Positions 16,902 to 24,507 of a stretch of DNA of 64,000 bases are shown piece after piece. Source of the stretch: Streptomyces cyaneus (GTDB taxonomy: Bacteria > Actinomycetota > Actinomycetes > Streptomycetales > Streptomycetaceae); the NCBI RefSeq assembly GCF_004028635.1, contig NZ_RQJW01000011.1, positions 1-64,000 on the forward strand. The letters run 5' to 3'. Numbering within the stretch: the stretch's first letter is position 1; each line of letters starts with the position of its first letter. The notes under the pieces are model-generated. The model ran no database searches. It was given only the letters and a program-made list of their open reading frames with translations, and had not been told where the DNA came from. A program made the translations under genes and the position numbers.

Positions 16902-19900
16902 ATGCTCGGGCCCGTGGAGAGCAGGTCCGTAAGTCCCGTGTTCGTCGGCCGTGCAACCGAGTTGGAGACCCTGAACGAAGCCCTCGCCCGCGCCGCCGGA
17001 GGCGACCCGCAGGCGTTGGTGATCGGGGGTGAGGCCGGGGTCGGCAAGACGCGTCTCGTCGAGGAGTTCGCCACCGCCGCCGGCCGCGAGGGCGCCGTCG
17101 TCGCGCTCGGCGGCTGCGTCGAGATCGGCGCCGACGGGCTGCCCTTCGCCCCGTTCTCCACCGCGCTACGAGCCCTGCGGCGCGAACTTCCCGGCGAGCT
17201 CGCCGACGCGGCCGCAGGCCAGGAGGAGGAACTGGCCCGGCTGCTGCCCGAGTTGAGCGAGCCAGCTCCTTCCCGAGGGGCGGAGCGGTCCGACGAGGAG
17301 GGCATGGCCCGCCTCTTCGAACTCACCGCCCGACTGCTGGAGCGCGTCGCCGCGGGCCGCACCGTCGTCGTCGCTCTGGAGGACCTGCACTGGGCCGACG
17401 CCTCCACCCGCCACCTCCTCGCCTACCTCTTCCGCACCCTGCGCACCGGCCGCCTCGTCGTCCTGGCCACCTATCGCTCCGACGACATCCACCGCCGCCA
17501 CCCGCTGCGTCCGCTCCTCGCCGAGCTCGACCGGCTGCGCACGGTCCGCCGTATCGAACTCGGCCGCTTCAACCGCATCGAGGTCGGCCGCCAGATCGCC
17601 GGCATCCTCGCCACCGAACCCGACCCGGCCCAGGTCGACGAGATCTTCGAACGCTCCGACGGCAACGCCTTCTTCGTCGAGGAACTCGCCGTCGCCGCCC
17701 ACGAGGGCTGCCGCACCGGCCTCACCGACTCCCTGCGCGACCTGCTCCTCGTACGCGTGGAGGGACTGCCCGAGACCGCCCAGCGGGTCGCCCGGATCGT
17801 CGCCGAAGGTGGCTCCACCGTCGAGTACCGGCTGCTCGCCGCCGTCGCCCAACTCGCCGAGGACGACCTCATCGAGGCGCTGCGGGCCGCCGTGAACGCC
17901 AACATCCTCATCGCCGCGCCCAGCGGAGACGGCTACCGCTTCCGCCACTCCCTGGTCCGCGAGGCCGTCGGCGACGACCTGCTGCCCGGCGAGCGCTCCC
18001 GCCTCAACCGCCGTTACGCCGAAGCCCTGGAGGCCGACCCGACGCTGGTCCCGCCCGACGAGCGCGTCATGCGCCTGGCCAGCTACTGGTACCACGCGCA
18101 CGACCCCGCCAAGGCCCTGCCCGCCGTCCTCGACGCCTCCGTCACCGCCCGCCGCCGGCACGCCCACTCCGAGCAACTGCGGCTGCTGGAACGCGCGATG
18201 GAGCTGTGGGACTCCACGCCGGAGGACGTCAGGGCCACGCTGCGCCCCGTCGACTACACCGAGGTCTACCCTCCCCCACTGCCTGAACGGCGTGGGGGGA
18301 CCCCCAGCGGCTGCGAGCCCGCGACCACACCTCTGCGCTACCTCGACCTGATGGCCGAGGCCGCCGTCGCCGGACGGCTGTGCGGGGAGCGGGAACGCGC
18401 CCTGAAGATCACCAAGCGGGCCCTGCACCTCCTGGAGGACGAGGGCGGCGACCCCCTGCGCGCCGCCTGGTTCTGGGTCCAGCGCTCCCGACTGGTCCAG
18501 GCCCTGGCCCGCGGCGACGGCTGGAAGGAACTCGGCACCGCGCAGGAACTGGTGCGCGGTCTGCCGCCGTCCGAGGTGCATGCCGAGGTACTGGCCAGCG
18601 TGGCCAACTGGTCGATGCTGCGCGAGCCAGGGCCCGAGGCCATGTCGGCCGCCGAGCGGGCCGTCGAGTACGCGCGCATGGTGGGCGCCGAGGGCATCGA
18701 ACTCAACTCGCGCCTCACACTCGGCGGACTCATGGTCGAAGCCGGGCACATCGAGGCCGGACTGGCCCAGATGTACGAGGTCAGGGACGAGGTGGTGGCG
18801 CGTGGCCTCACCGCGGTGGTCGGCCGAAGCCATGTGAACCTGCCCTCCGTCCTGGAAAGTGTCGGCCGCTCCGAGGAAGCCGTCGGCATCCTGCGCGAGG
18901 GCCTGCGGCTGACCCAGAAGATGGGCCTGCGCGATTCCGAGGCCTGGGTCTGGGGGAACCTCGCCGAGTCACTGATCTCCCTGGGGCGCTGGGACGAGGC
19001 CGCCGAAGCTGCGGCGAAGGCCCAGCAGACGGGCCAGGCGGCGAAGCCGCGCGGTGGCGGCTCCAACAGCCTCGCCCGCCTCGCGCTCGCCCGCGGCGAG
19101 GTCGCCGAGGCCGCCCACCATCTGGCCGCCGGTCGCGCCTTCTACGGCACCCACGACCCCATGCCGCAGAACAACCTGCCGATGTCCTACCTCGCTCTCG
19201 GCATAGCCGCCGCCGAGGGCCGCATCCTCGACGCCCGCGCGGAGGCCGACCGGGTCCTGAGCGCCGGTTTCCCGCCCGGCACCCAGCGCTACGCCTGGCC
19301 GCTGCTGCTGGCCGCCGCCGTCGTCGAGTCCGACGCCCGCGCCCACGCGCTGCCCGCCGCGCAGGAGGGCCGCGCCGCCTTCCTGGAACGGCTCTTCGAG
19401 GCCGTCCGCAAACTCACCACGGGCGCGCCCCTGTGGCTGGCCTACGAGAAGTGGACCCGGGCCGAACTCGACCGGGCCGAGAACCGGGCCACCCCCGACA
19501 CCTGGTCGGACGTGATCACCGCCTTCGAAGCCCTGGAGCGCCCCTACGACCTCGCCCAGGTCCGCCACCGCCTGGCCGAGGCACTGCTGGCGATCGGAGG
19601 CGAGGACGAGCGCGCCCGCGCCACGGAACTGCTCCGCCTGAGCCGAGCCACCGCCGTCCACCTGGGCGCCCGCCCCCTCGCCGACGCCACGACCCACCTG
19701 GCACAGCGAGCCCGCCTCACCCTCACCGCAGCCGCACCCCTGCCTACGACCGACCCGGCCGACGCCCTCGGCCTGACCACCCGGGAACGGGATGTCCTGC
19801 GCCTGGTCTCCGTCGGCCGCACCAACCGCCAGATCGCCGAGGAACTCTTCATCTCCCCGAAGACGGCCAGCGTCCATGTGTCGAACATTCTGGGGAAGCT

Positions 19901-19991
19901 CGGCGTCTCGGGGAGGGGCGAGGCGGCTGCGGTGGCGCATCGGATGGGGTTGTTTCCGGCCGAAACGCTCACGTCTGGGACGAGTAGCTGA
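16902..19991 (+). CDS. LAL-type (large ATP-binding LuxR) transcriptional regulator
   Basis: This 1029-aa protein has an AAA ATPase module at the N-terminus, with Walker A GEAGVGKT (about residue 40) and Walker B VVALEDLHWADAS (about 155). A long helical, TPR-like middle follows. The C-terminal LuxR/NarL helix-turn-helix (about 955-1020) includes LTTRERDVLRLVSVGRTNRQ and SPKTASVHVSNILGKLGVSGR. Proteins of this class switch on metabolic or antibiotic genes after binding a maltose-like or other inducer; the target here is unknown. The start is uncertain: ATG 16890, ATG 16902 and GTG 16914 are in frame and none has a clear ribosome site. A palindromic repeat interrupts the coding sequence at 18271-18308 without breaking the frame. 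Confidence 0.92.
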   Translation: MLGPVESRSVSPVFVGRATELETLNEALARAAGGDPQALVIGGEAGVGKTRLVEEFATAAGREGAVVALGGCVEIGADGLPFAPFSTALRALRRELPGELADAAAGQEEELARLLPELSEPAPSRGAERSDEEGMARLFELTARLLERVAAGRTVVVALEDLHWADASTRHLLAYLFRTLRTGRLVVLATYRSDDIHRRHPLRPLLAELDRLRTVRRIELGRFNRIEVGRQIAGILATEPDPAQVDEIFERSDGNAFFVEELAVAAHEGCRTGLTDSLRDLLLVRVEGLPETAQRVARIVAEGGSTVEYRLLAAVAQLAEDDLIEALRAAVNANILIAAPSGDGYRFRHSLVREAVGDDLLPGERSRLNRRYAEALEADPTLVPPDERVMRLASYWYHAHDPAKALPAVLDASVTARRRHAHSEQLRLLERAMELWDSTPEDVRATLRPVDYTEVYPPPLPERRGGTPSGCEPATTPLRYLDLMAEAAVAGRLCGERERALKITKRALHLLEDEGGDPLRAAWFWVQRSRLVQALARGDGWKELGTAQELVRGLPPSEVHAEVLASVANWSMLREPGPEAMSAAERAVEYARMVGAEGIELNSRLTLGGLMVEAGHIEAGLAQMYEVRDEVVARGLTAVVGRSHVNLPSVLESVGRSEEAVGILREGLRLTQKMGLRDSEAWVWGNLAESLISLGRWDEAAEAAAKAQQTGQAAKPRGGGSNSLARLALARGEVAEAAHHLAAGRAFYGTHDPMPQNNLPMSYLALGIAAAEGRILDARAEADRVLSAGFPPGTQRYAWPLLLAAAVVESDARAHALPAAQEGRAAFLERLFEAVRKLTTGAPLWLAYEKWTRAELDRAENRATPDTWSDVITAFEALERPYDLAQVRHRLAEALLAIGGEDERARATELLRLSRATAVHLGARPLADATTHLAQRARLTLTAAAPLPTTDPADALGLTTRERDVLRLVSVGRTNRQIAEELFISPKTASVHVSNILGKLGVSGRGEAAAVAHRMGLFPAETLTSGTSS
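18271..18308 (-). repeat. in-frame palindromic repeat inside LAL gene, copy A
   Basis: On the minus strand it reads GCTGGGGGTCCCCCC, then 16 nt, then GGGGGAG. It can form overlapping hairpins, including CCCCCAC/GTGGGGG (18273-18279 with 18292-18298). It encodes a proline/glycine-rich insert (PPPLPERRGGTPSGCE) in a region where the surrounding protein is helical. The same flanks occur at 27460-27484 in another gene, in opposite orientation. Confidence 0.7.
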
Positions 19992-20029
19992 GGTTTACGC
20001 TGTAAGGGACGATGGCCCCGGGAGGCTCC

Positions 20030-20287
20030 GTGTTCAACGCGTTCGAGGAACTCTTCGCACCCGGCCGCAAACACACCCGCGACGAACAGAACCGTCTGGA
20101 ACTGACCCGCGAGGACGTCGGCGACAACGACCCCGGACGCGGACCGATAGATCTCGCGTCCGGGAAGGTACTCGTACGACGGCCTGAGCCGTCGGCCGAG
20201 GAGGGCGACGCGGACGACGTGGACGACGAGGGAGACATGCACGACGAGGGAGACGTGCACGGCGTGGACGACGCCTGGGAGACGTGA
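20030..20287 (+). CDS. DUF6191-type small protein
   Basis: This 85-aa protein has the conserved FNAFEELFAPGRKHT...RLELTREDVGDNDPGRGPIDLASGKV pattern that I recognise as the DUF6191 family of Streptomyces. It has a variable acidic tail rich in Asp and Glu, and its function is unknown. I chose GTG 20030: it has GGGAGG just upstream, it gives the family's usual N-terminus, and a -10 box TACGCT (19996-20001) would start transcription at about 20008. ATG 20012 is an in-frame alternative. It ends 10 bp from a convergent gene. Confidence 0.75.
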   Translation: MFNAFEELFAPGRKHTRDEQNRLELTREDVGDNDPGRGPIDLASGKVLVRRPEPSAEEGDADDVDDEGDMHDEGDVHGVDDAWET

Positions 20288-20297
20288 CGGCCGCTCC

Positions 20298-21461
20298 TCA
20301 GCTCACCTGCACCTCCAGAATTCTGTCGTCCCCGTCCTTCGGGTTGCCCCGTCCGTCCGTGTTGCTCGTCGTCACCCACAGCCTGTCGCCGCCCGCCGAC
20401 ACCACCGTCCGCAGCCGGCCGTACTCGCCCTCCAGGAAGGCCTGCGGGTCCGCCGAGGCCTCCGTGCCGTCCAGGGGGATGCGCCAGAGGCGTTGGCCCT
20501 TCAGGCCCGCCATCCAGACGGAGCCCTCGGCATAGGCGATGCCGCTGGGGGATGCATCGTCCGTGCCCCACTGGGCCAGCGGGTTGCGGTACTTGGCGTC
20601 GTCGGACTTGCCCTCGACCTCCGGCCAGCCGTAGTTGTCGCCCGGCTTGATCGCGTTCAGCTCGTCCCAGGTGTCCTGGCCGAACTCCGCGGCGAACAGG
20701 CGCTGTTTGGAGTCCCAGGCCAGGCCCTGGACGTTCCGGTGGCCGTACGAGTACACGGGGGAGTCGGGGAAGGGGTTGCCCGGGGCCGGCTCACCTTCCG
20801 GTGTCAGACGCAGGATCTTGCCGCCCGTGGACTCCTTGTCCTGCGACAGGCCCGTGTCGCCGCTCTCGCCCGTGCCCGCGTACAGCATCTTGTCCGGGCC
20901 GAAGGCGATCCGGCCGCCGTTGTGGATGAAGCCCTTGGGGATGCCCTTGAAGATCGTGTCGGGCGCGCCCAGCTGTTCGCCGGACGGCTTCTGCTCGTCG
21001 TACAGCATTCGGACGATGCGGTTGTCCGAGGCCGAGGTGAAGTACGCGTAGATCATGTGGTCCGAGGCGTAGTCCGGCGACAGTGCCAGGCCCATGAGGC
21101 CGCCCTCGCCCGCCGGTGAAACCCCCGGCACCTCGCCCAACTCGCTCTTCTTGCCCGTCTTCCCGTCGATCCGCGTGATCGTGGCCTCGTCGCGGGAGGA
21201 GACGAGCAGGTCGCCGTCGGGGAGCGGGGCCAGGCCCCAGGGCGTGTTCAGACCCTCGGCGACCGTGCGCAGCACCTTGACCGAGCCCTGTGCCGGCGGG
21301 GTCTCCTCGGCCGTCCGCCGCGAAGGCGGCGACCCCGAATCCGTAGTGCTCGATGCCGCGCTTCCGCCCTGTCCCGGTGAGCCCCCGTCGTCGGAGGAAC
21401 AACCGACCGTCAGCAGGAGCGCGGCCGTGGCCATTACGGCCGTCACAACTCGACGTTGCAC
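20298..21461 (-). CDS. PQQ-type sugar dehydrogenase lipoprotein
   Basis: This 387-aa protein is a six-bladed propeller of the glucose/sorbosone dehydrogenase family, which oxidises sugars outside the membrane using PQQ. Family motifs include LNTPWGLAPLPDGDLLVSSRD, GGLMGLALSPDY, HNGGRIAFGPD and YSYGHRNVQGLAWD. The N-terminus has a short basic start, a hydrophobic core and a lipobox LTVGC, with Cys at residue 21, so it should be anchored as a lipoprotein. GTG 21461 is chosen because GAAGGGA lies 8 nt upstream and the signal peptide then has normal length; the open frame continues upstream to 21533. Confidence 0.9.
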   Translation of the reverse strand: MQRRVVTAVMATAALLLTVGCSSDDGGSPGQGGSAASSTTDSGSPPSRRTAEETPPAQGSVKVLRTVAEGLNTPWGLAPLPDGDLLVSSRDEATITRIDGKTGKKSELGEVPGVSPAGEGGLMGLALSPDYASDHMIYAYFTSASDNRIVRMLYDEQKPSGEQLGAPDTIFKGIPKGFIHNGGRIAFGPDKMLYAGTGESGDTGLSQDKESTGGKILRLTPEGEPAPGNPFPDSPVYSYGHRNVQGLAWDSKQRLFAAEFGQDTWDELNAIKPGDNYGWPEVEGKSDDAKYRNPLAQWGTDDASPSGIAYAEGSVWMAGLKGQRLWRIPLDGTEASADPQAFLEGEYGRLRTVVSAGGDRLWVTTSNTDGRGNPKDGDDRILEVQVS

Positions 21462-22097
21462 GATCAAGGTCCCTTCGACGCGGCGGGTTCTACTTTTCTT
21501 ACACCGCTCGCGCCTCACAGGTTCCCGATCCAAGAACCCCGAATCACCACTGCCCGGCGGCCGCGTCGCTCACCCCAGATGGAAGCCGGTGCGTGTGCGC
21601 CGACGGCGAGCGAGGGCACGGCGGCTGGTGGCATCAGGATCCGGGCAGCTGAGGCAGACCTCCGGGCTGCCCAGCGGCGGCTGTGGCAGGGCGCGGGCCA
21701 CCAAAGTTGCGGCCCTTCACCTCCCACGGCCCCCGGCCCTCCAGGCCCCCGGCCCTCCGGCCTGTGGACTTCCCGGCCTGGCTCTCCGGGCCTTGAGGTC
21801 TCTGGGCCTCCGGGCCTCCCGGGCTTGCCAAGTCTCCGGACTTCCGGCTTCCGGGGGCGGCTCTCGGGGCCTTCAGGTTCCGGGGCCTCAGGCTCCCAGG
21901 CCTTTCAAGCCCCGGACCTCGGGCCCGCAGACCTCCGGCGTCCAGCCTTTCCAGGCCCTCCGGCCTCCAGGCCCTCCGGCCCCCCCCGCAGTCCTCCCCT
22001 GCGGCCCTCCAGGCCCTCCTGCCCTCGCGGCCCTCCAGACCCTCCGGCTAGTCTTCGCTCCGTATCCCGGCGGCCGTCGCGGCCAGTGCCCGAGGCG
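21462..22097. repeat. 636-bp gene-free gap with degenerate CCTCCGGCC-type repeats
   Basis: The first 250 bp hold nothing I can assign. From about 21715 to 22055 the plus strand is a degenerate array of units such as GGCCCTCCGGCCTCC and GGCCTCCGGGCCTCC. It is pyrimidine-rich on the plus strand and purine-rich on the minus. Open frames through it give only Gly/Pro-rich low-complexity peptides with no ribosome sites. I therefore treat it as non-coding. Imperfect unit lengths suggest slippage-driven expansion. Confidence 0.6.
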
Positions 22098-23096
22098 TCA
22101 GTCCCAGGAGCCCAGTGCTCGTGGCAGTTCTGCCACCTCCGTCAGGTCCTCCGGCGTCAGGCGTATCCCCTCGGCCCCCGCGTTCTCGGTCACCCAGCGC
22201 TCCTGCTTGGTGCCGGGTACCGGAACCACGTGGCGGCCCTGGGCCAGCACCCACGCCAGTGCCACCTGTGCGGGGGTGACGCCGGCCCCGTGCCGGGCCG
22301 CGATCCGGCGCAGGCCGGCGACTATCGGCTGGTTCGCCGCCATCATCTCGGCGGTGAAGCGCGGGTGCCGGGCGCGGACGTCGTCCGGTTCGAAGCCCTG
22401 GCCCGGGGTCAGCGTGCCGGTGAGGAAGCCGTTGCCCAGGGGCATGGCCGCCAGGAAGCCCACGCCGCGTGCCTCGCACCACGGCAGCAGCGTCTCCAGG
22501 GCCTCCGGCGACCACACCGACAGCTCCGCCTGCACGGCGCTCACCGGGAACACCTGCTGCACCCGCTGCAACTGGCGGATCGTCGCGTCGTGCAGGCGGG
22601 TTCCCGAGCGGCGGCCACTCCGCGCGCCCACCGCGCACAGCCCCAACGACCGTACTTTTCCGGCCTGGACGAGTTCCGCCATCGCGCCCCACGTCTCCTC
22701 GACCGGGACTTCGGGATCCGCGCGGTGCAGTTGGTAGAGGTCGATGACGTCCGTCTGCAGGCGGCGCAGAGAGGCGTCGCACGCCCGCTTCACATAGCCG
22801 GGACGGCCGTTGGCCACGATGTGCTGTTCGCCCACCAGCAGGCCGACCTTGGTCGACACGAACGCGTCCTGGCGGCGCTCCTTCAACGCCCGCCCCAGCA
22901 ACAGCTCGTTGGTGAACGGACCGTACATGTCGGCCGTGTCCAGCAGCGACGAGCCCAGATCGAGCGCCCGGTGCACCGCCCTGAGCGACTCCTCGCCCCG
23001 CTGCCGGGACGAGCTGTACGCCCAGCTCATCGGCATGCACCCGAGCCCGACGGCTCCCACCGCGAGTGCCGCCGCGCCCATCGTCCTGCGCTCCAC
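22098..23096 (-). CDS. aldo/keto reductase
   Basis: This 332-aa protein is an NADPH-dependent (beta/alpha)8 oxidoreductase of the AKR superfamily. The catalytic tetrad is visible as Asp and Tyr in LLDTADMYGPF, Lys in FVSTKVGLL and His in YQLHRADP. The C-terminal cofactor loop is VVPVPGTKQERWVTENAG. It is closest in pattern to AKR13-like aldo/keto reductases. GTG 23096 is used because GAGGGAGGG lies about 10 nt upstream; ATG 23081 is an alternative. It is divergent from the 2-hydroxyacid dehydrogenase with a 76-bp gap. Confidence 0.9.
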   Translation of the reverse strand: MERRTMGAAALAVGAVGLGCMPMSWAYSSSRQRGEESLRAVHRALDLGSSLLDTADMYGPFTNELLLGRALKERRQDAFVSTKVGLLVGEQHIVANGRPGYVKRACDASLRRLQTDVIDLYQLHRADPEVPVEETWGAMAELVQAGKVRSLGLCAVGARSGRRSGTRLHDATIRQLQRVQQVFPVSAVQAELSVWSPEALETLLPWCEARGVGFLAAMPLGNGFLTGTLTPGQGFEPDDVRARHPRFTAEMMAANQPIVAGLRRIAARHGAGVTPAQVALAWVLAQGRHVVPVPGTKQERWVTENAGAEGIRLTPEDLTEVAELPRALGSWD

Positions 23097-23172
23097 CTGG
23101 CCGTAACCCTCCCTCTTCCGGCACCCCAACCTAACCTCTGCACACCTGTTCGCCTGACATAGCCTCCAGAGC

Positions 23173-24114
23173 ATGACTGCTGATGTGTGGCTCCCCATCC
23201 CGCCGGAAGAGATCGAGGGCCTGCCGGAGGGCCCCACCTACCGTTTCTGGAACGGCGCCGAGGACTTCCCCGCCGACCCGGCGGAGTGCGCCTTCTACGT
23301 CGTCCCCTACATGAAGGCGCCCGAGCTCGGGCAGCGTCCCCTGCCGGAGATGAGCTCGGTACAGGTCGTGCAGACGCTCTCCGCAGGCACCGACCACGTG
23401 GAGCCGGGCCTCAAGCACCTCCGGCCGGGCGTGCGGCTGTGCAACGCGCGCGGGGTGCACGAGGCGAGCACCGCCGAACTCACCCTCACGCTGGTCCTCG
23501 CCTCGCTGCGCGGCATCCCCGATTTCGTACGCGCCCAGGACAAGGGGGAGTGGGTCGGCGGATTCCGGCCCGCGCTGGCGGACAAGAGCGTCCTCATCGT
23601 GGGATACGGCTCGATCGGGGCCGCGATCGAGGACCGGCTCGCACCCTTTGAACTGGCGCGGGTGGCGCGCGTCGCGCGCTCTGAGCGCACCACGGCGCGC
23701 GGACCCGTGCATCCGCTCACCGAACTGCCCGCCCTGCTCCCGCAAGCGGACGTCGTCATCCTGTCCACGCCCCTGACGGACGCCACCCGGCACCTGGTCA
23801 ATGCCGACTTCCTCGCCCGGATGAAGGACGGCGCGCTGCTGGTCAACGTCGCCCGGGGCGGCGTCGTCGACACCAAGGCGCTGCTCGCCGAGCTGGAGAC
23901 GGGGCGCATCACCGCAGCCCTGGACGTCACCGAACCGGAGCCGCTGCCCCGCGAACACCCCTTGTGGCGTGCGCCGGGTGTGCTGATCAGTCCGCATGTG
24001 GGCGGGCCGACGTCGGCGTTCCTGCCGCGCGCGAAGAGGTTGCTGGTGGACCAGTTGAGTCGTTTCGTGAACCGGGAGCCTCTGCGCAACGTGATCCTTA
24101 CGACCGGTTCGTAA
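23173..24114 (+). CDS. D-2-hydroxyacid dehydrogenase family protein
   Basis: This 313-aa NAD(P)-dependent dehydrogenase has its Rossmann motif at VLIVGYGSIGAAIEDRL. The catalytic residues typical of the family are Arg in NVARGGVVDT, Glu in DVTEPEPLP and His in ISPHVGGPTSAF. It could reduce glyoxylate/hydroxypyruvate or another 2-oxoacid. TAGCCT (23160-23165) lies 7 nt before ATG 23173 with no ribosome site between, so the mRNA may be leaderless. Confidence 0.9.
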   Translation: MTADVWLPIPPEEIEGLPEGPTYRFWNGAEDFPADPAECAFYVVPYMKAPELGQRPLPEMSSVQVVQTLSAGTDHVEPGLKHLRPGVRLCNARGVHEASTAELTLTLVLASLRGIPDFVRAQDKGEWVGGFRPALADKSVLIVGYGSIGAAIEDRLAPFELARVARVARSERTTARGPVHPLTELPALLPQADVVILSTPLTDATRHLVNADFLARMKDGALLVNVARGGVVDTKALLAELETGRITAALDVTEPEPLPREHPLWRAPGVLISPHVGGPTSAFLPRAKRLLVDQLSRFVNREPLRNVILTTGS

Positions 24115-24507
24115 TCCGCTTCGAGTACCCTCCGCAACCTCACAGAAGCGGTCCGTACTCGCATATGCGCTGGTCGTCACGGAGCGTAGAGGCACTATGT
24201 CCCTGAGTGACGAGACTGGTGTATCGTCCCGACAGGGGATGCGCCGCGCTCGTTCGGCGCCGGGGATGGATATTTCAGATTTGTGAGGGGGGCGACGGGC
24301 GATGCACGGCCTATGGACCAACGACCCGACGCGGCGGGGCCGCCGCCGACGACCCTGGTACACGTCCGCGCGCAGACGCGGCCACCGCGACGCTCACGGC
24401 TGCCCACACAGCCATAACCACCGCAGGCACAGCAGCCGCAGGCGGCATGCGCACCCAGCGCACCGGGACCCTCGGGATCCGGGAGTGGCGCGGACCGGGA
24501 GGGCCCG
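24115..24507 (+). other. 393-bp upstream region of GGDEF gene, candidate coupled uORF
   Basis: A 69-codon frame runs from ATG 24302, preceded by GAGGGGGGCGA, to a TGA at 24509-24511. That TGA overlaps the GTG start of the GGDEF gene (GTGA), the usual layout of translationally coupled genes. The predicted peptide is Arg/His-rich (MHGLWTNDPTRRGRRRR at the start). Its codons include CTA, AGA, CGA and CCA, which are rare in the neighbours, so it may be a regulatory leader rather than a protein gene. The rest of the gap shows nothing I can assign. Confidence 0.35.

Noticed and set aside
21094..23162. Long plus-strand Pro/Gly-rich frames through the 21.5-22 kb gap (collagen-like look)
   Set aside because: The composition follows from the CCTCCGGCC repeats, both shifted frames look alike, and they run antisense into two real genes without ribosome sites.
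24115..24507. BldD binding site upstream of the GGDEF gene
   Set aside because: BldD is known to control such genes, but the best candidate (TGAC near 24208) has no matching second half.
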